64,000 bases of DNA from an alpha proteobacterium HIMB114 (GCA_000163555.2 ADAC02000001.1:248001-312000); one strand, 5' to 3'; counted from the stretch's first letter, positions 53,380-62,521 are shown. A program made the numbers and translations. The notes: a model not told the origin generated them from the letters alone.

Positions 53380-55088
53380 TGGCAAAAAAAATCAAAGACC
53401 AAGGAATTGACAAAAGTCTCACAAATTATGGAGACAAAGAGTTTTCTTCATATCTAAGAAGATCTTTTGCTAGATCGATGGGGTACACAACCGAGTCTTT
53501 AAATAAACCAATTGTTGGTATCGTAAATACTGCAAGTGGATTAAATAGTTGCCATAGACATTTTCCAGAAATGATCGAGGCTTTAAAAAGAGGTATTCAA
53601 AGCCAAAATTGTTTAGGGGTTGATTTTCCAGTCATATCATTAGGAGAAGTTTATTTATCACCAACTAGTATGATGTTTAGAAACTTAATGTCTATGGATG
53701 TTGAAGAAATGATTAGGGCGCAGCCAGTAGACGTTGTTGTATTGCTTGGAGGTTGTGACAAAACTTTACCAGCAATGATCATGGGGGCAATTTCTGCAGG
53801 CAAACCTTATGTTGTTATGCCAGCTGGTCCAATGATTACAAATAAATATGAAAATGAGAGATTAGGCGCGTGTACTGATTGTAGAAGATATTGGGGAAAA
53901 TATCGAGGAGGAGAGATTTCTGATCAAAAAATAAAAGAAGTAGAAGGTAAGTTGGCGGCGAGTTCTGGAACATGTGCAGTTATGGGAACTGCAAGTACCG
54001 TAGCATGTCTTGTGGAAACCATGGGTTTATGTTTGCCAGATGCTTCAAGTGTTCCTGCAGTATATTCTGAAAGGTTAAAGTTAGCCGAACAAACAGGAGA
54101 AGTTGCAGCAAAAATAGCAAACAAAAAAATTAAAAAGATAAAAAAAATTAATGAAAAAGATATTTATAATGCCTTAGTGGTTCTTTTAGCGTTAGGTGGA
54201 TCAACTAATGCTATTGTTCACTTAACTGCTATTGCGGGAAGAGCTGGAATAAATATTGATCTTAAAAAATTTAACCAAATAAGTAACAAAACACCTGTTC
54301 TCGTAAATTTAAAGCCAACAGGAAGTTATTATATGGAAGATTTTTATCATGCAGGTGGAATGAAAGTTGTTTTAAAAGAACTTCAAAGTTTATTAAAAAA
54401 AGAAACTTTCACAATTGAAGGTAAAAAACTAAGTTCAGTGATAAAAGAAAACTCTAATTGTTTTCATGATCAAGAAGTTATCAGATCAAAAAAGAAGCCT
54501 TTTGAAAAACAAGGTGGCTTAGTTTCATTATTTGGAAACATTTGCCCTAAAGGCGCAATATTAAAAAGATCAGCAGCTGATAAAAAATTGTTTGAAAAAA
54601 CAGGAACTGCTTTTGTATTTGAAGACATTAAAGAAATGACAAAAAAAATTGATAATCCAAAACTAAAAATTACTAAAGATGATATTCTAGTACTTAAAAA
54701 TATTGGACCAAAAACAATTTATGGCATGCCAGAAGCCGGTTATCTTCCTATCCCAAAAAAAATATTAAAAAGTGGTGTAAAAGATATGATTAGAATTTCA
54801 GATGGAAGAATGAGTGGCACTGCATTTGGAACAATTATTCTTCATGTTTCTCCAGAATCAGCGGTTGGAGGACCATTTTCAATTTTAAAAACAGGTGATA
54901 AAATTAAGTTAAGTGTAAAAAATAAATCTTTAAATGTTTTGTTATCAAAGAAAGAATTAGAAAAAAGGCTCAAGAATACAAAAATCAAAGCGCCAATAAT
55001 TAAAAGAGGATATTTAAAACTTTATTACGACACTGTTTTGCAGGCAGATGAAGGTTGTGATTTTGATTTTTTAAAATATAAGAAATAA
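53379..55088 (+). CDS. IlvD/Edd-family dehydratase, pentonate-dehydratase-like
   Basis: A 569-residue [2Fe-2S] dehydratase. Cys58 (NSCHR), Cys126 (GGCDKT) and Cys199 (GTCAVMGTASTVA) fall one position from the cluster cysteines of Rhizobium L-arabinonate dehydratase (59, 127, 200, from memory). The DGRMSGTAFGTIILHVSPE region, with the catalytic Ser, also resembles sugar-acid dehydratases more than IlvD. It likely removes water from a sugar acid. It is the last catabolic gene; the small rhodopsin-linked gene starts two bases later. Confidence 0.9.
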   Translation: MAKKIKDQGIDKSLTNYGDKEFSSYLRRSFARSMGYTTESLNKPIVGIVNTASGLNSCHRHFPEMIEALKRGIQSQNCLGVDFPVISLGEVYLSPTSMMFRNLMSMDVEEMIRAQPVDVVVLLGGCDKTLPAMIMGAISAGKPYVVMPAGPMITNKYENERLGACTDCRRYWGKYRGGEISDQKIKEVEGKLAASSGTCAVMGTASTVACLVETMGLCLPDASSVPAVYSERLKLAEQTGEVAAKIANKKIKKIKKINEKDIYNALVVLLALGGSTNAIVHLTAIAGRAGINIDLKKFNQISNKTPVLVNLKPTGSYYMEDFYHAGGMKVVLKELQSLLKKETFTIEGKKLSSVIKENSNCFHDQEVIRSKKKPFEKQGGLVSLFGNICPKGAILKRSAADKKLFEKTGTAFVFEDIKEMTKKIDNPKLKITKDDILVLKNIGPKTIYGMPEAGYLPIPKKILKSGVKDMIRISDGRMSGTAFGTIILHVSPESAVGGPFSILKTGDKIKLSVKNKSLNVLLSKKELEKRLKNTKIKAPIIKRGYLKLYYDTVLQADEGCDFDFLKYKK

Positions 55089-55090
55089 TA

Positions 55091-55261
55091 ATGAATTTTA
55101 AATCTTTAGCACCAGTTGGTTTTTTAGTCCTAGCAATTTTAGCTATCATTTTACCAAAGGATATTTTTACGGCAATTTTGATTTTTTTGATGATTTTAAG
55201 TGGAGTAATCGCAATTTATACAAATTTAGATATTTTTGATGACATCGAAAGGGATAAATAA
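55091..55261 (+). CDS. 56-residue two-helix membrane protein preceding the rhodopsin
   Basis: A small frame from ATG 55091 to TAA 55261, where TAATG makes it overlap the rhodopsin start by one base. It encodes two hydrophobic segments (VGFLVLAILAIILP and FTAILIFLMILSGVIAIYT) and an acidic end (DIFDDIERDK). Such overlap normally means coupled translation with the rhodopsin. I recognise no family. It could be a partner subunit, an assembly factor or an unrelated passenger. Confidence 0.65.
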   Translation: MNFKSLAPVGFLVLAILAIILPKDIFTAILIFLMILSGVIAIYTNLDIFDDIERDK

Positions 55262-56010
55262 TGAATGTATTAGGATTAGTAACATCTTACACTTTTGAGT
55301 TTGCTCTTATTACAATGATAGCAGCGACAATTTATTTTTTACTTGAGAGATACAGATTAAGTGACGAATATAAACCAGTTTCAACTTTTGCAATTTTAAC
55401 TACTTCACTTGCTGTCATCGAGTATTTTAATATGAGAGAGTTTTTTACTATAGAAAACTTATCAAAACCTGATTTAAATTTTCCAACAGAATATAGGTAC
55501 ATAACCTGGTTAATCGCTACACCGATAATGCTTTATACGTATTTTGTTTTAACGAAGCTAAGTAGATACGCAAAACCAATAGTGATTTTAACAATTAGTT
55601 TAAATTTTTTAATGATTGTCTCAGGTTATTTTTCAGAAAGTGCATATTCTAATGGTTGGATGCCGATGGTCTCAGGCACTTATGTATTTTCGTATTTTTT
55701 ATTTGGAGTAGGTATGGCTTGTTGGGTTGGAATTATCTATATCTTTATCAAAGTTTTGCCTGGCCATGTTGTAAAAGTTAATGATCAAAGAAATTCAGAT
55801 TATTGTTTAAAATGTTTGGGCTTTGTACAAAAATTAATTATTTATGGATGGGCAATTTATCCTTTGGGTCTTTTTGTATCCTTTTGGGATGGTGCATCTG
55901 ACACTGCTTTAATGAGGGAAATGATTTATAACTTTGGTGACTTGTTTAATAAAGTCGGGTTTGCATTAATTTGTTTTTCTTGTGCAAAAAAACTATCAAA
56001 AAAATCTTAA
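55261..56010 (+). CDS. TAT-type microbial rhodopsin
   Basis: A 249-residue seven-helix retinal protein. The retinal lysine is Lys231 in GDLFNKVGFAL. In helix C the proteorhodopsin proton-pump residues Asp, Thr, Glu are Thr82, Ala86 and Thr93 (RYITWLIATPIMLYTYF). Glu54 and Asp227 are present. This pattern matches the TAT rhodopsin described from SAR11 strain HIMB114, reported as a UV-dependent pH sensor with calcium binding, not a pump. Without the counterion Asp97 and donor Glu108 equivalents, ordinary proton pumping is unlikely. It overlaps a small membrane protein upstream. Confidence 0.93.
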   Translation: MNVLGLVTSYTFEFALITMIAATIYFLLERYRLSDEYKPVSTFAILTTSLAVIEYFNMREFFTIENLSKPDLNFPTEYRYITWLIATPIMLYTYFVLTKLSRYAKPIVILTISLNFLMIVSGYFSESAYSNGWMPMVSGTYVFSYFLFGVGMACWVGIIYIFIKVLPGHVVKVNDQRNSDYCLKCLGFVQKLIIYGWAIYPLGLFVSFWDGASDTALMREMIYNFGDLFNKVGFALICFSCAKKLSKKS

Positions 56011-56016
56011 AAAATA

Positions 56017-56991
56017 TTAAGGGATAAAAATTGCAGGACCAAGCAGTTTCCTTGCGTGCAAATCTTCATGAGCTTTTTGAGCTTCGTCAAGAGAATATTT
56101 ATGTGCAATATTTATTTTAATTTTACCTTCTTTCATCGCAGTAAATACCCTATCAGCAGAAAGTTCTAATTCTGGTCGTGTAGCCGTATAAGGCATAACA
56201 GATGGTCTTGTAAAAAAGATAGCTTTAGGTGCTAAATGTTTTTTGACATCAAGATTTGCCACCATACCAGAAGCATTACCAAATGATAAAAACATTCCTC
56301 TTAATTTAATTGCTTCTAAAGATTTTTCAAAAGTACTTAATCCAACACCATCGTAGACAGCATCAACACCTTTGCCGTTTGTTATTTCCAAAACTTCTTT
56401 GGCAAAGTCTTGAGTGGAATAATTGATAACATGATCGCAACCATTTTTTTTTGCAATCTCAACTTTTTCATCTGATCCAACAGTACCAATTAAAGTACAG
56501 CCAATCGCTCTAGCCCATTGACAAAAAATTTGACCAACGCCACCTGCCGCAGCATGGTAAAGTATTGTATCATCCTTAGTCACTTTATAGGCTCTATGAA
56601 GTAAATATTCGCATGTCATGCCTTTTAACGTAATAGCGCCCGCATCTTCAAAACTAATCTCTTTAGGTACTTTTACTAATTTAGCCTCTGGCATCACTTG
56701 CATTTCTGAGTATGCGCCAATTGGCATTGAAGCGTGTGATACATGATCACCAACTTTTAAAAGTTTAACATTAGATCCAATTTCTTTCACAATCCCAGCA
56801 GCTTCTAAACCAATTCCAGATGGAAGTGGAATGGGGTAAAGCCCTGATCTGTGATAAGTATCAATAAAGTTTAAGCCAATAGATTTATTTTCAACTAGAA
56901 CTTCGTTGGCTTGTAATTTAGGAGTATCTTTATTTGTTATTTTTAGAACTGAAGGGTCACCAAATTCTGTAATTTCCACGACTTTAACCAT
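56017..56991 (-). CDS. NADPH:quinone oxidoreductase-like protein (zeta-crystallin type)
   Basis: A 324-residue medium-chain reductase without zinc ligands. It starts with ITEFGDPSVLKI, with SIGLNFIDTYHRSGLYP near residue 55 and the NADPH loop HAAAGGVGQIFCQWARAIG near 145. These match quinone oxidoreductase 1 (QorA). It reduces quinones or enone-type compounds in the cytoplasm. It is convergent with the rhodopsin and follows the Gate-domain gene by 6 bases. Confidence 0.92.
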   Translation of the reverse strand: MVKVVEITEFGDPSVLKITNKDTPKLQANEVLVENKSIGLNFIDTYHRSGLYPIPLPSGIGLEAAGIVKEIGSNVKLLKVGDHVSHASMPIGAYSEMQVMPEAKLVKVPKEISFEDAGAITLKGMTCEYLLHRAYKVTKDDTILYHAAAGGVGQIFCQWARAIGCTLIGTVGSDEKVEIAKKNGCDHVINYSTQDFAKEVLEITNGKGVDAVYDGVGLSTFEKSLEAIKLRGMFLSFGNASGMVANLDVKKHLAPKAIFFTRPSVMPYTATRPELELSADRVFTAMKEGKIKINIAHKYSLDEAQKAHEDLHARKLLGPAIFIP

Positions 56992-56997
56992 AACTGC

Positions 56998-57921
56998 TTA
57001 TACAGCTTTAAAGTATCTTTTGTAAATCATAAATATTAAATAACTTAAGACTAAACTAAAAATTATTCTTGCAAATAATATTCCTGAAATATGACCACCA
57101 ATAAGCGCCATCAAGATAGTATCTTCAATAATAGCATGAAGAAGATTTAGTAGCGATACTGCTAGAAAAACACTTTGCTTATCTATTTTCCCAGACTTAA
57201 CATCTTTAATTAAAATACCACCTCCATATTGAATTCCGATAGTCATACCAACTATAATAATATTCATTGCTTCTTTTTGTATGCCGAATAATTTTAAAGG
57301 AGGTACAAAAATAATTTCAAATAGTCTCTCAATACCGATTTTTTTTAGGATTTCTAAAATGATTACCATGATGCAAACAATGAAAAAAACATAAACAAGG
57401 TTTACAAACTGATAGTATAACCAGGGCCAAAATTCTGTAGGCAATGGATCCAATTTTACGAGTGTATCAAAAGGCTCCATCAATAACTCAAAATTAAAAT
57501 AAATTAATTTTAGGATAAAACCCAATAAAAAGGCTGAAAAAAATCTAAGTACTGCTGTGTAAGTAAAGCTTATTCCTGCAGCCTTACAAACCGCACTTTC
57601 TATTGGAATATTATGACATACTAATATCATTGTCGTTAATATTGTTACTTGCGCAACATTTACATCTAAGATTGGTATCAGATTTATAAATAATACAATT
57701 GCAGCATACATATTTACTAAAATGGCAGTTACTAAAACTAAGCCAAGCTCTGGAGTCAAACCAACCAAAGACATTAATGGTTGAATTAATTCGGCTAAAA
57801 ACTCTATGACTCCTGAAATTTCTAAGAGTTTAACGATGAATACGAATGGAATTAAAATTTTATAAAGGGGTATGCAGATATCCTTTATATCAAGCGCAAT
57901 CTTTAGTATAATTTTTTTCAT
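56998..57921 (-). CDS. Nucleoside-recognition (Gate) domain membrane protein
   Basis: A 307-residue membrane protein with about eight helices in two similar halves, each containing a Gate-domain type segment (ILIPFVFIVKLLEISGVIEFLAEL and IFVPPLKLFGIQKEAMNIIIVG). The GIQYGGGILIKDVKSG and HAIIEDTILMALIGGH segments are also typical. Proteins of this type have been proposed to carry or sense small solutes. The substrate is unknown. It lies on the minus strand with the quinone reductase. Confidence 0.82.
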   Translation of the reverse strand: MKKIILKIALDIKDICIPLYKILIPFVFIVKLLEISGVIEFLAELIQPLMSLVGLTPELGLVLVTAILVNMYAAIVLFINLIPILDVNVAQVTILTTMILVCHNIPIESAVCKAAGISFTYTAVLRFFSAFLLGFILKLIYFNFELLMEPFDTLVKLDPLPTEFWPWLYYQFVNLVYVFFIVCIMVIILEILKKIGIERLFEIIFVPPLKLFGIQKEAMNIIIVGMTIGIQYGGGILIKDVKSGKIDKQSVFLAVSLLNLLHAIIEDTILMALIGGHISGILFARIIFSLVLSYLIFMIYKRYFKAV

Positions 57922-57968
57922 TCACTTAAAAGGTGAGCTTTTGTAATACAAAGCTAACAGTTTTAAAG

Positions 57969-57974
57969 TATAAT
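57969..57974 (+). promoter_or_regulatory. -10 box of the GYD gene
   Basis: A perfect TATAAT at 57969-57974, 22 bases before the ATG at 57997, which has AGGAG six bases upstream. No good -35 box is visible at the expected distance (ATACAA at 57946-57951). Confidence 0.45.
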
Positions 57975-57996
57975 ATTCTTTTTAAAAAGGAGATAT

Positions 57997-58323
57997 ATGC
58001 CAAAATATTTAATAGCAGCGACGTACTCACCACAAGCAATGGCCGGATGGATTAAAGAGCCTAGTTCAGACAGGGTTGCAGCAGCCAATGGAGCAGCGTC
58101 CAAAGTGGGTGGAAAAGTAGTAAATATCACATTTGTAAGAGGCAAATATGATTTTATTGCTGAATTTGAATTACCTAATTTTGAAGCCGCAGCAGCATTA
58201 AAAATGATTACGATGTCATCTGGTGCTTTTTCAGAAATGGAAATTATGGAACCGGTGGATTTAAATCAAATTGCTAAGTCAGCTTCTAGTGCAGCAGGTG
58301 AATATAAAGCTGTAGGCAAATAA
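57997..58323 (+). CDS. GYD domain-containing protein
   Basis: A 108-residue single-domain protein of the GYD family (ferredoxin-like fold), starting with PKYLIAATYSPQAMAGWIKEPSS and containing FVRGKYDFIAEFELPNFEAAAALKM. The function of this family is unknown; members are small dimeric cytoplasmic proteins. AAGGAG precedes the ATG and a consensus -10 box is upstream. Confidence 0.88.
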   Translation: MPKYLIAATYSPQAMAGWIKEPSSDRVAAANGAASKVGGKVVNITFVRGKYDFIAEFELPNFEAAAALKMITMSSGAFSEMEIMEPVDLNQIAKSASSAAGEYKAVGK

Positions 58324-58334
58324 ACCAAAGTAAA

Positions 58335-61238
58335 TTAATTTATTGTTTCAAATAAATTAAATAAAAGTTCTGAAATATGCTTTGGTTTTTTATTAGAAAA
58401 ATCTGATATTTGATGTCTGCAACTTGTACCATTAGCAACAACATAATCGTCTTCTGTTGAATTATTAATCGCAGGTATCAAAGTAAGATACGCCATCTTT
58501 TTTGAAACATCATAATGCTTTGAGCTATATCCAAAAGATCCGGCCATTCCACAACAACTGCTATTAATCATTGAGTTTTTAATGTTTAATTCGTTAAGCA
58601 AACCAGTTAGGCCTTTGGTTCTATTTTGTGATTTTTGATGACAATGTCCGTGGATGAGGACTTTTTTATCAAAATCTTTAGGTTTGATCTGGTTACCATT
58701 TTTTATTTCATTTAAGACAAATTCTTCTAACAATAAAAAACTATTTTTGATTTTGTCTCGACCATCTAATTTTGAAAAAGATTTAAACTCATCATTAAAG
58801 GTTAATAAACACGAAGGCTCAATACCAATAACTGGAAGCTCATTGTATCCATTTTCAGTTATGTAACTCGTAAACCTTTCTAATTCATTTTTAGCTTTAT
58901 CTAGTTGACCCATAGAAATATAGGTTCTTCCACAACAAAGAGGTCTATTCAAATTGTCATTTTGAAAACTTGGTATAATGGCTTGATAACCAAATCTGTT
59001 TATAACTCTAATTGCATACATTAGATTTTTTATTTCAAAGTTAATATTAAAAGTATCTGCAAACAAAATTACTTTTTTCTCCAAATTTGGTTGAGAATTA
59101 TAAATTTCTCTAAGAGGACTTTGATTTTCTACAATTGGTAGAGATCTTTTTGAAGAAAAACCAAACCATTCGATGATTTGATTGATAATAGGAACTTTGT
59201 TTAAAAAATTAACAATTGGATTTGAAATTTTTAATAACCAAATTAATTTTGGCATATTCGAAATTACTTTATCCTTAATACTCATTGAAAATTTTTTGTA
59301 ATAGTGTGATAAAAACTCACTCTTCATTTTAGCCATGTCCACAGACATTGGGCATTCTCTTTGACAAGCTTTACAACTTACACATAGTTCCATTGTTTCA
59401 TACATACCTTTTGAGACAAATGATCCCTCTGGTAGTTGATTTGATAGTGCTAATCTTAGAGTATTTGCTCTTCCTCTCACTAAATCTTTTTCTTCTTTAG
59501 TGACTCTGTAGGAAGGGCACATTACTCCTGAGTCTAGTTTTCTACATGCTCCGTTATTGTTACACATTTCTACCGCATCAGAAAATTGACCCCAATCAGA
59601 CCAATCATAATGAGTTGATATATTTTCTGCTTTGTAATCAGATTTATATCTCATCAAAGATCTATCATCTGATTTATATGCTCTTACAATTTTGTGAGGG
59701 TTTAGTAAGTTTTTTTTATCAAATGTATCTTTGATTTCTTCAAAAGCATTTAATATTTTTTTACCAAACATTTTTTCATGAAACTCAGACCTGACAATTC
59801 CATCGCCATGTTCCCCAGAGTGTGATCCTCTATATTCTTTAACCATGTCAAACGCTTCATCAGCAATTGCTTTCATGTTTTTAATATCTTGATCTGATTT
59901 CATGTTAAGTACAGGCCTTACATGCAAAGTACCAACTGAAGCATGAGCATAAAACATCCCGCTCGTGTTATATTTTGCAAAAACATCTTTTAATCTTGAT
60001 GTATAATCAGCCAAATGATCTAAGGTTACTGCACAGTCTTCAATAAAAGCGACTGGCTTTTTATCTCCTTTTAAAGACATTAAAATATTTAAGCCAGCTT
60101 TTCTAATTTCAAAAATTTCTTTTTGGTCTGATAAATCTTCATAACTTTTATAATTGTTATTTGAATTTTGCGCTCTGACTAAACTTTCTAAATCTTTTAA
60201 TTTAGACCTTGCAAGATCCAAATCGTCATCAATGAATTCTACCATGAGAACTGCCTCTGGATTTCCTAAAATATATTTTTTTATACTTTCTGCATAAATT
60301 GGAATTTGTTTCGCAAGATCAATTAAATTATGATCCAAAAGTTCTACAGTGGTAGGTTTTAATTTTACCATTTCTTTTGTTAATTCCATCGCTTGTGCAA
60401 AACTTTCAAAATAGCAAACACCTAACACTTTTTGTTTTGGAATTGGTGAAAGTTTAAGTTTAATTTTATTAAATAATGATAATGTTCCTTCTGAACCAAC
60501 TAAGATATTAGAGGTATTAAAGCCATCCGGATTAATTAAATCAATATTGTATCCACCAACTCTTCTTTGTGTTTGAGGCCAAAACTGAGAAATATCGTCT
60601 TTAACATTTTCTCTTAGATCTAAAAATTTTTTAATAATTTCATATTGTCTATTTTGATCATTTTTTGCTTCAAGATAGTTTTTATTGATATCCTCAAAAG
60701 TATGAATAGTTCCATCATCTAATATAGCTTCAACAGCGAGAACATTATTAACCATATTTCCATAATACAAAGATCTTGAGCCACAGCTGTTGTTACCCGT
60801 CATTCCTCCAATAGTTGCTCTGCTGCTTGTAGATACATCTACTGGAAACCAAAGACCAAATTGTTTTAAATAAGAATTTAAAGTATCAAGTACAATTCCA
60901 GGCTGAACCCAAACATATTTTTCTTCTACATTAAGCTCTAAAACTTGGTTTTGATGTTTTGAATAGTCTAATACAATTGCTTCACTTACAGTTTGTCCGC
61001 ATTGTGAGCTTCCACCTCCTCTAGCAAGTAAAGGAATTGAATTTTTCTGAGAGTACTCCATCAAATTTAAAATATCATTATGATCTTTAGGCAAAACTGC
61101 ACCAATAGGTTTAATCTGATACAAAGAAGAGTCAGTACTGTATCTACCTCTTGAAAACGGGTCAAAAAGCGCTTTGCCCTTAATAAGTCCTTGGACTTCT
61201 TTTCCTATTTTTTCTGTTTGTTGGTCATTAAATTTCAT
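58335..61238 (-). CDS. FAD/4Fe-4S D-2-hydroxyacid dehydrogenase (YdiJ-like)
   Basis: About 967 residues from the ATG at 61238; an ATG at 61274 touches the divergent aminotransferase start and would give 979. The order is an FAD-binding domain (ARGGGSSQCGQTV, then GGMTGNNSCGSRS), an FAD-oxidase C-terminal domain (AHASVGTLHVRPVLN, SGEHGDG), a 4Fe-4S motif (CVSCKACQRECPM) and two CCG domains (CCGRTY; CCGMAGSFGY). E. coli YdiJ of this architecture oxidises D-2-hydroxyglutarate. That would complement SerA, which can produce it. D-lactate or glycolate are alternatives. Confidence 0.88.
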   Translation of the reverse strand: MKFNDQQTEKIGKEVQGLIKGKALFDPFSRGRYSTDSSLYQIKPIGAVLPKDHNDILNLMEYSQKNSIPLLARGGGSSQCGQTVSEAIVLDYSKHQNQVLELNVEEKYVWVQPGIVLDTLNSYLKQFGLWFPVDVSTSSRATIGGMTGNNSCGSRSLYYGNMVNNVLAVEAILDDGTIHTFEDINKNYLEAKNDQNRQYEIIKKFLDLRENVKDDISQFWPQTQRRVGGYNIDLINPDGFNTSNILVGSEGTLSLFNKIKLKLSPIPKQKVLGVCYFESFAQAMELTKEMVKLKPTTVELLDHNLIDLAKQIPIYAESIKKYILGNPEAVLMVEFIDDDLDLARSKLKDLESLVRAQNSNNNYKSYEDLSDQKEIFEIRKAGLNILMSLKGDKKPVAFIEDCAVTLDHLADYTSRLKDVFAKYNTSGMFYAHASVGTLHVRPVLNMKSDQDIKNMKAIADEAFDMVKEYRGSHSGEHGDGIVRSEFHEKMFGKKILNAFEEIKDTFDKKNLLNPHKIVRAYKSDDRSLMRYKSDYKAENISTHYDWSDWGQFSDAVEMCNNNGACRKLDSGVMCPSYRVTKEEKDLVRGRANTLRLALSNQLPEGSFVSKGMYETMELCVSCKACQRECPMSVDMAKMKSEFLSHYYKKFSMSIKDKVISNMPKLIWLLKISNPIVNFLNKVPIINQIIEWFGFSSKRSLPIVENQSPLREIYNSQPNLEKKVILFADTFNINFEIKNLMYAIRVINRFGYQAIIPSFQNDNLNRPLCCGRTYISMGQLDKAKNELERFTSYITENGYNELPVIGIEPSCLLTFNDEFKSFSKLDGRDKIKNSFLLLEEFVLNEIKNGNQIKPKDFDKKVLIHGHCHQKSQNRTKGLTGLLNELNIKNSMINSSCCGMAGSFGYSSKHYDVSKKMAYLTLIPAINNSTEDDYVVANGTSCRHQISDFSNKKPKHISELLFNLFETIN

Positions 61239-61274
61239 AATTGCTAAAGAAGATCCTTTAACATATAAGGCCAT

Positions 61275-62450
61275 ATGCCTAAATCAAATTCTTTTCAACC
61301 GGGTAAGCATTTTTTGCAGATTCCAGGACCAACCAACGTACCTGATAGAGTTTTACGAGCTATGGATTACCCAACTATTGACCATAGAGGACCAGAATTT
61401 GCCGAAATTGCCAAAAGAGTTTTAGATAAAATTAAATTAATTTTTAAAACATCTGAACCAGTTATTATTTATCCAGGTTCGGGAACAGGAGCTTGGGAAG
61501 CTGCAATTGTTAACACTCTAAACGAGGGTGACAAAGTATTGATGTTTGAGACTGGAGAATTTTCTACAAAATGGTGGGATATTGCTGAGAGACTAAAAAT
61601 AAAGAGTGATTTTGTTGAAGGTGATTGGAGAACGGGAGCTGATCCGGAGATCGTTGAGAAGAAATTAAAAGAAGACACCAATAAAGAAATCAAAGCTGTT
61701 TTTGTAGTTCACAATGAAACTTCAACTGGTGTTGCAAGTAGAATTGGTGAAATTAGAAAAGCAATGGATAATGCAAATCATCCTGCATTACTTATGGTAG
61801 ATACTATTTCTTCACTTGCTTCTATTGATTATAAACATGAAGAATGGAAAGTAGATGTTACTGTAGGTGGATCTCAAAAGGGATTATTATTACCTCCTGG
61901 ATTATCTTTTAATGCAATAAGTTCAAAAGCATTAGAAGCTTATAAGAATTCTAAATTACCAAAATCTTACTGGGACTGGAAACCAATGTTAGATAATAAT
62001 AAAAATGGTTTTTTTCCTTACACTCCCGCAACAAATTTATTTTATGGATTAGATGAAGCGATAAATATGCTTCTTGAGGAAGGATTAGAAAATGTTTTTG
62101 CAAGACATAAAAAACATGCAGAGGCGACAAGGTTAGCAGTAAAAGCTTGGGGTTTAGAAATTCTTTGTAAAAATCCTGATGAGTATTCAAATTCTTTAAC
62201 AGCGGTTATGATGCCTGATGGCCATGATGCTGACGCGTTACGTAAGGTTATACTTGATAATTATAATATGTCTCTTGGGATGGGGTTAAATAAAGTCAAA
62301 GGAAAAGTATTTAGAATTGGACATTTAGGAGATTTTAATGATCTAATGCTGTCAGGGACTTTAGCGGGCGTTGAAATGGGCTTAGCTAAAGCAGGAGTTC
62401 CATTTAAAAAGGGTGGTATTTTAGCAGCTCTGGATTATTTATCTAAATAG
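61275..62450 (+). CDS. Class V aminotransferase (serine/alanine-glyoxylate type)
   Basis: A 391-residue PLP enzyme. It starts with FLQIPGPTNVPDRVLRAMDYP and has GTGAWEAAIVN near residue 75 and the PLP lysine in VTVGGSQKGLLLPPGLSF near residue 200, the hallmark of the serine-glyoxylate / alanine-glyoxylate group. It would turn glyoxylate to glycine using serine or alanine as donor. The TRAP binding protein 71 bases downstream may belong to the same pathway. It is divergent from the YdiJ-like gene. Confidence 0.92.
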   Translation: MPKSNSFQPGKHFLQIPGPTNVPDRVLRAMDYPTIDHRGPEFAEIAKRVLDKIKLIFKTSEPVIIYPGSGTGAWEAAIVNTLNEGDKVLMFETGEFSTKWWDIAERLKIKSDFVEGDWRTGADPEIVEKKLKEDTNKEIKAVFVVHNETSTGVASRIGEIRKAMDNANHPALLMVDTISSLASIDYKHEEWKVDVTVGGSQKGLLLPPGLSFNAISSKALEAYKNSKLPKSYWDWKPMLDNNKNGFFPYTPATNLFYGLDEAINMLLEEGLENVFARHKKHAEATRLAVKAWGLEILCKNPDEYSNSLTAVMMPDGHDADALRKVILDNYNMSLGMGLNKVKGKVFRIGHLGDFNDLMLSGTLAGVEMGLAKAGVPFKKGGILAALDYLSK

Positions 62451-62521
62451 TCAAAATATATCACTAGCTATCTTCTTTAATATTTACTAAAATCAATAGA
62501 AATAATTTAACAGGGGGAAAA

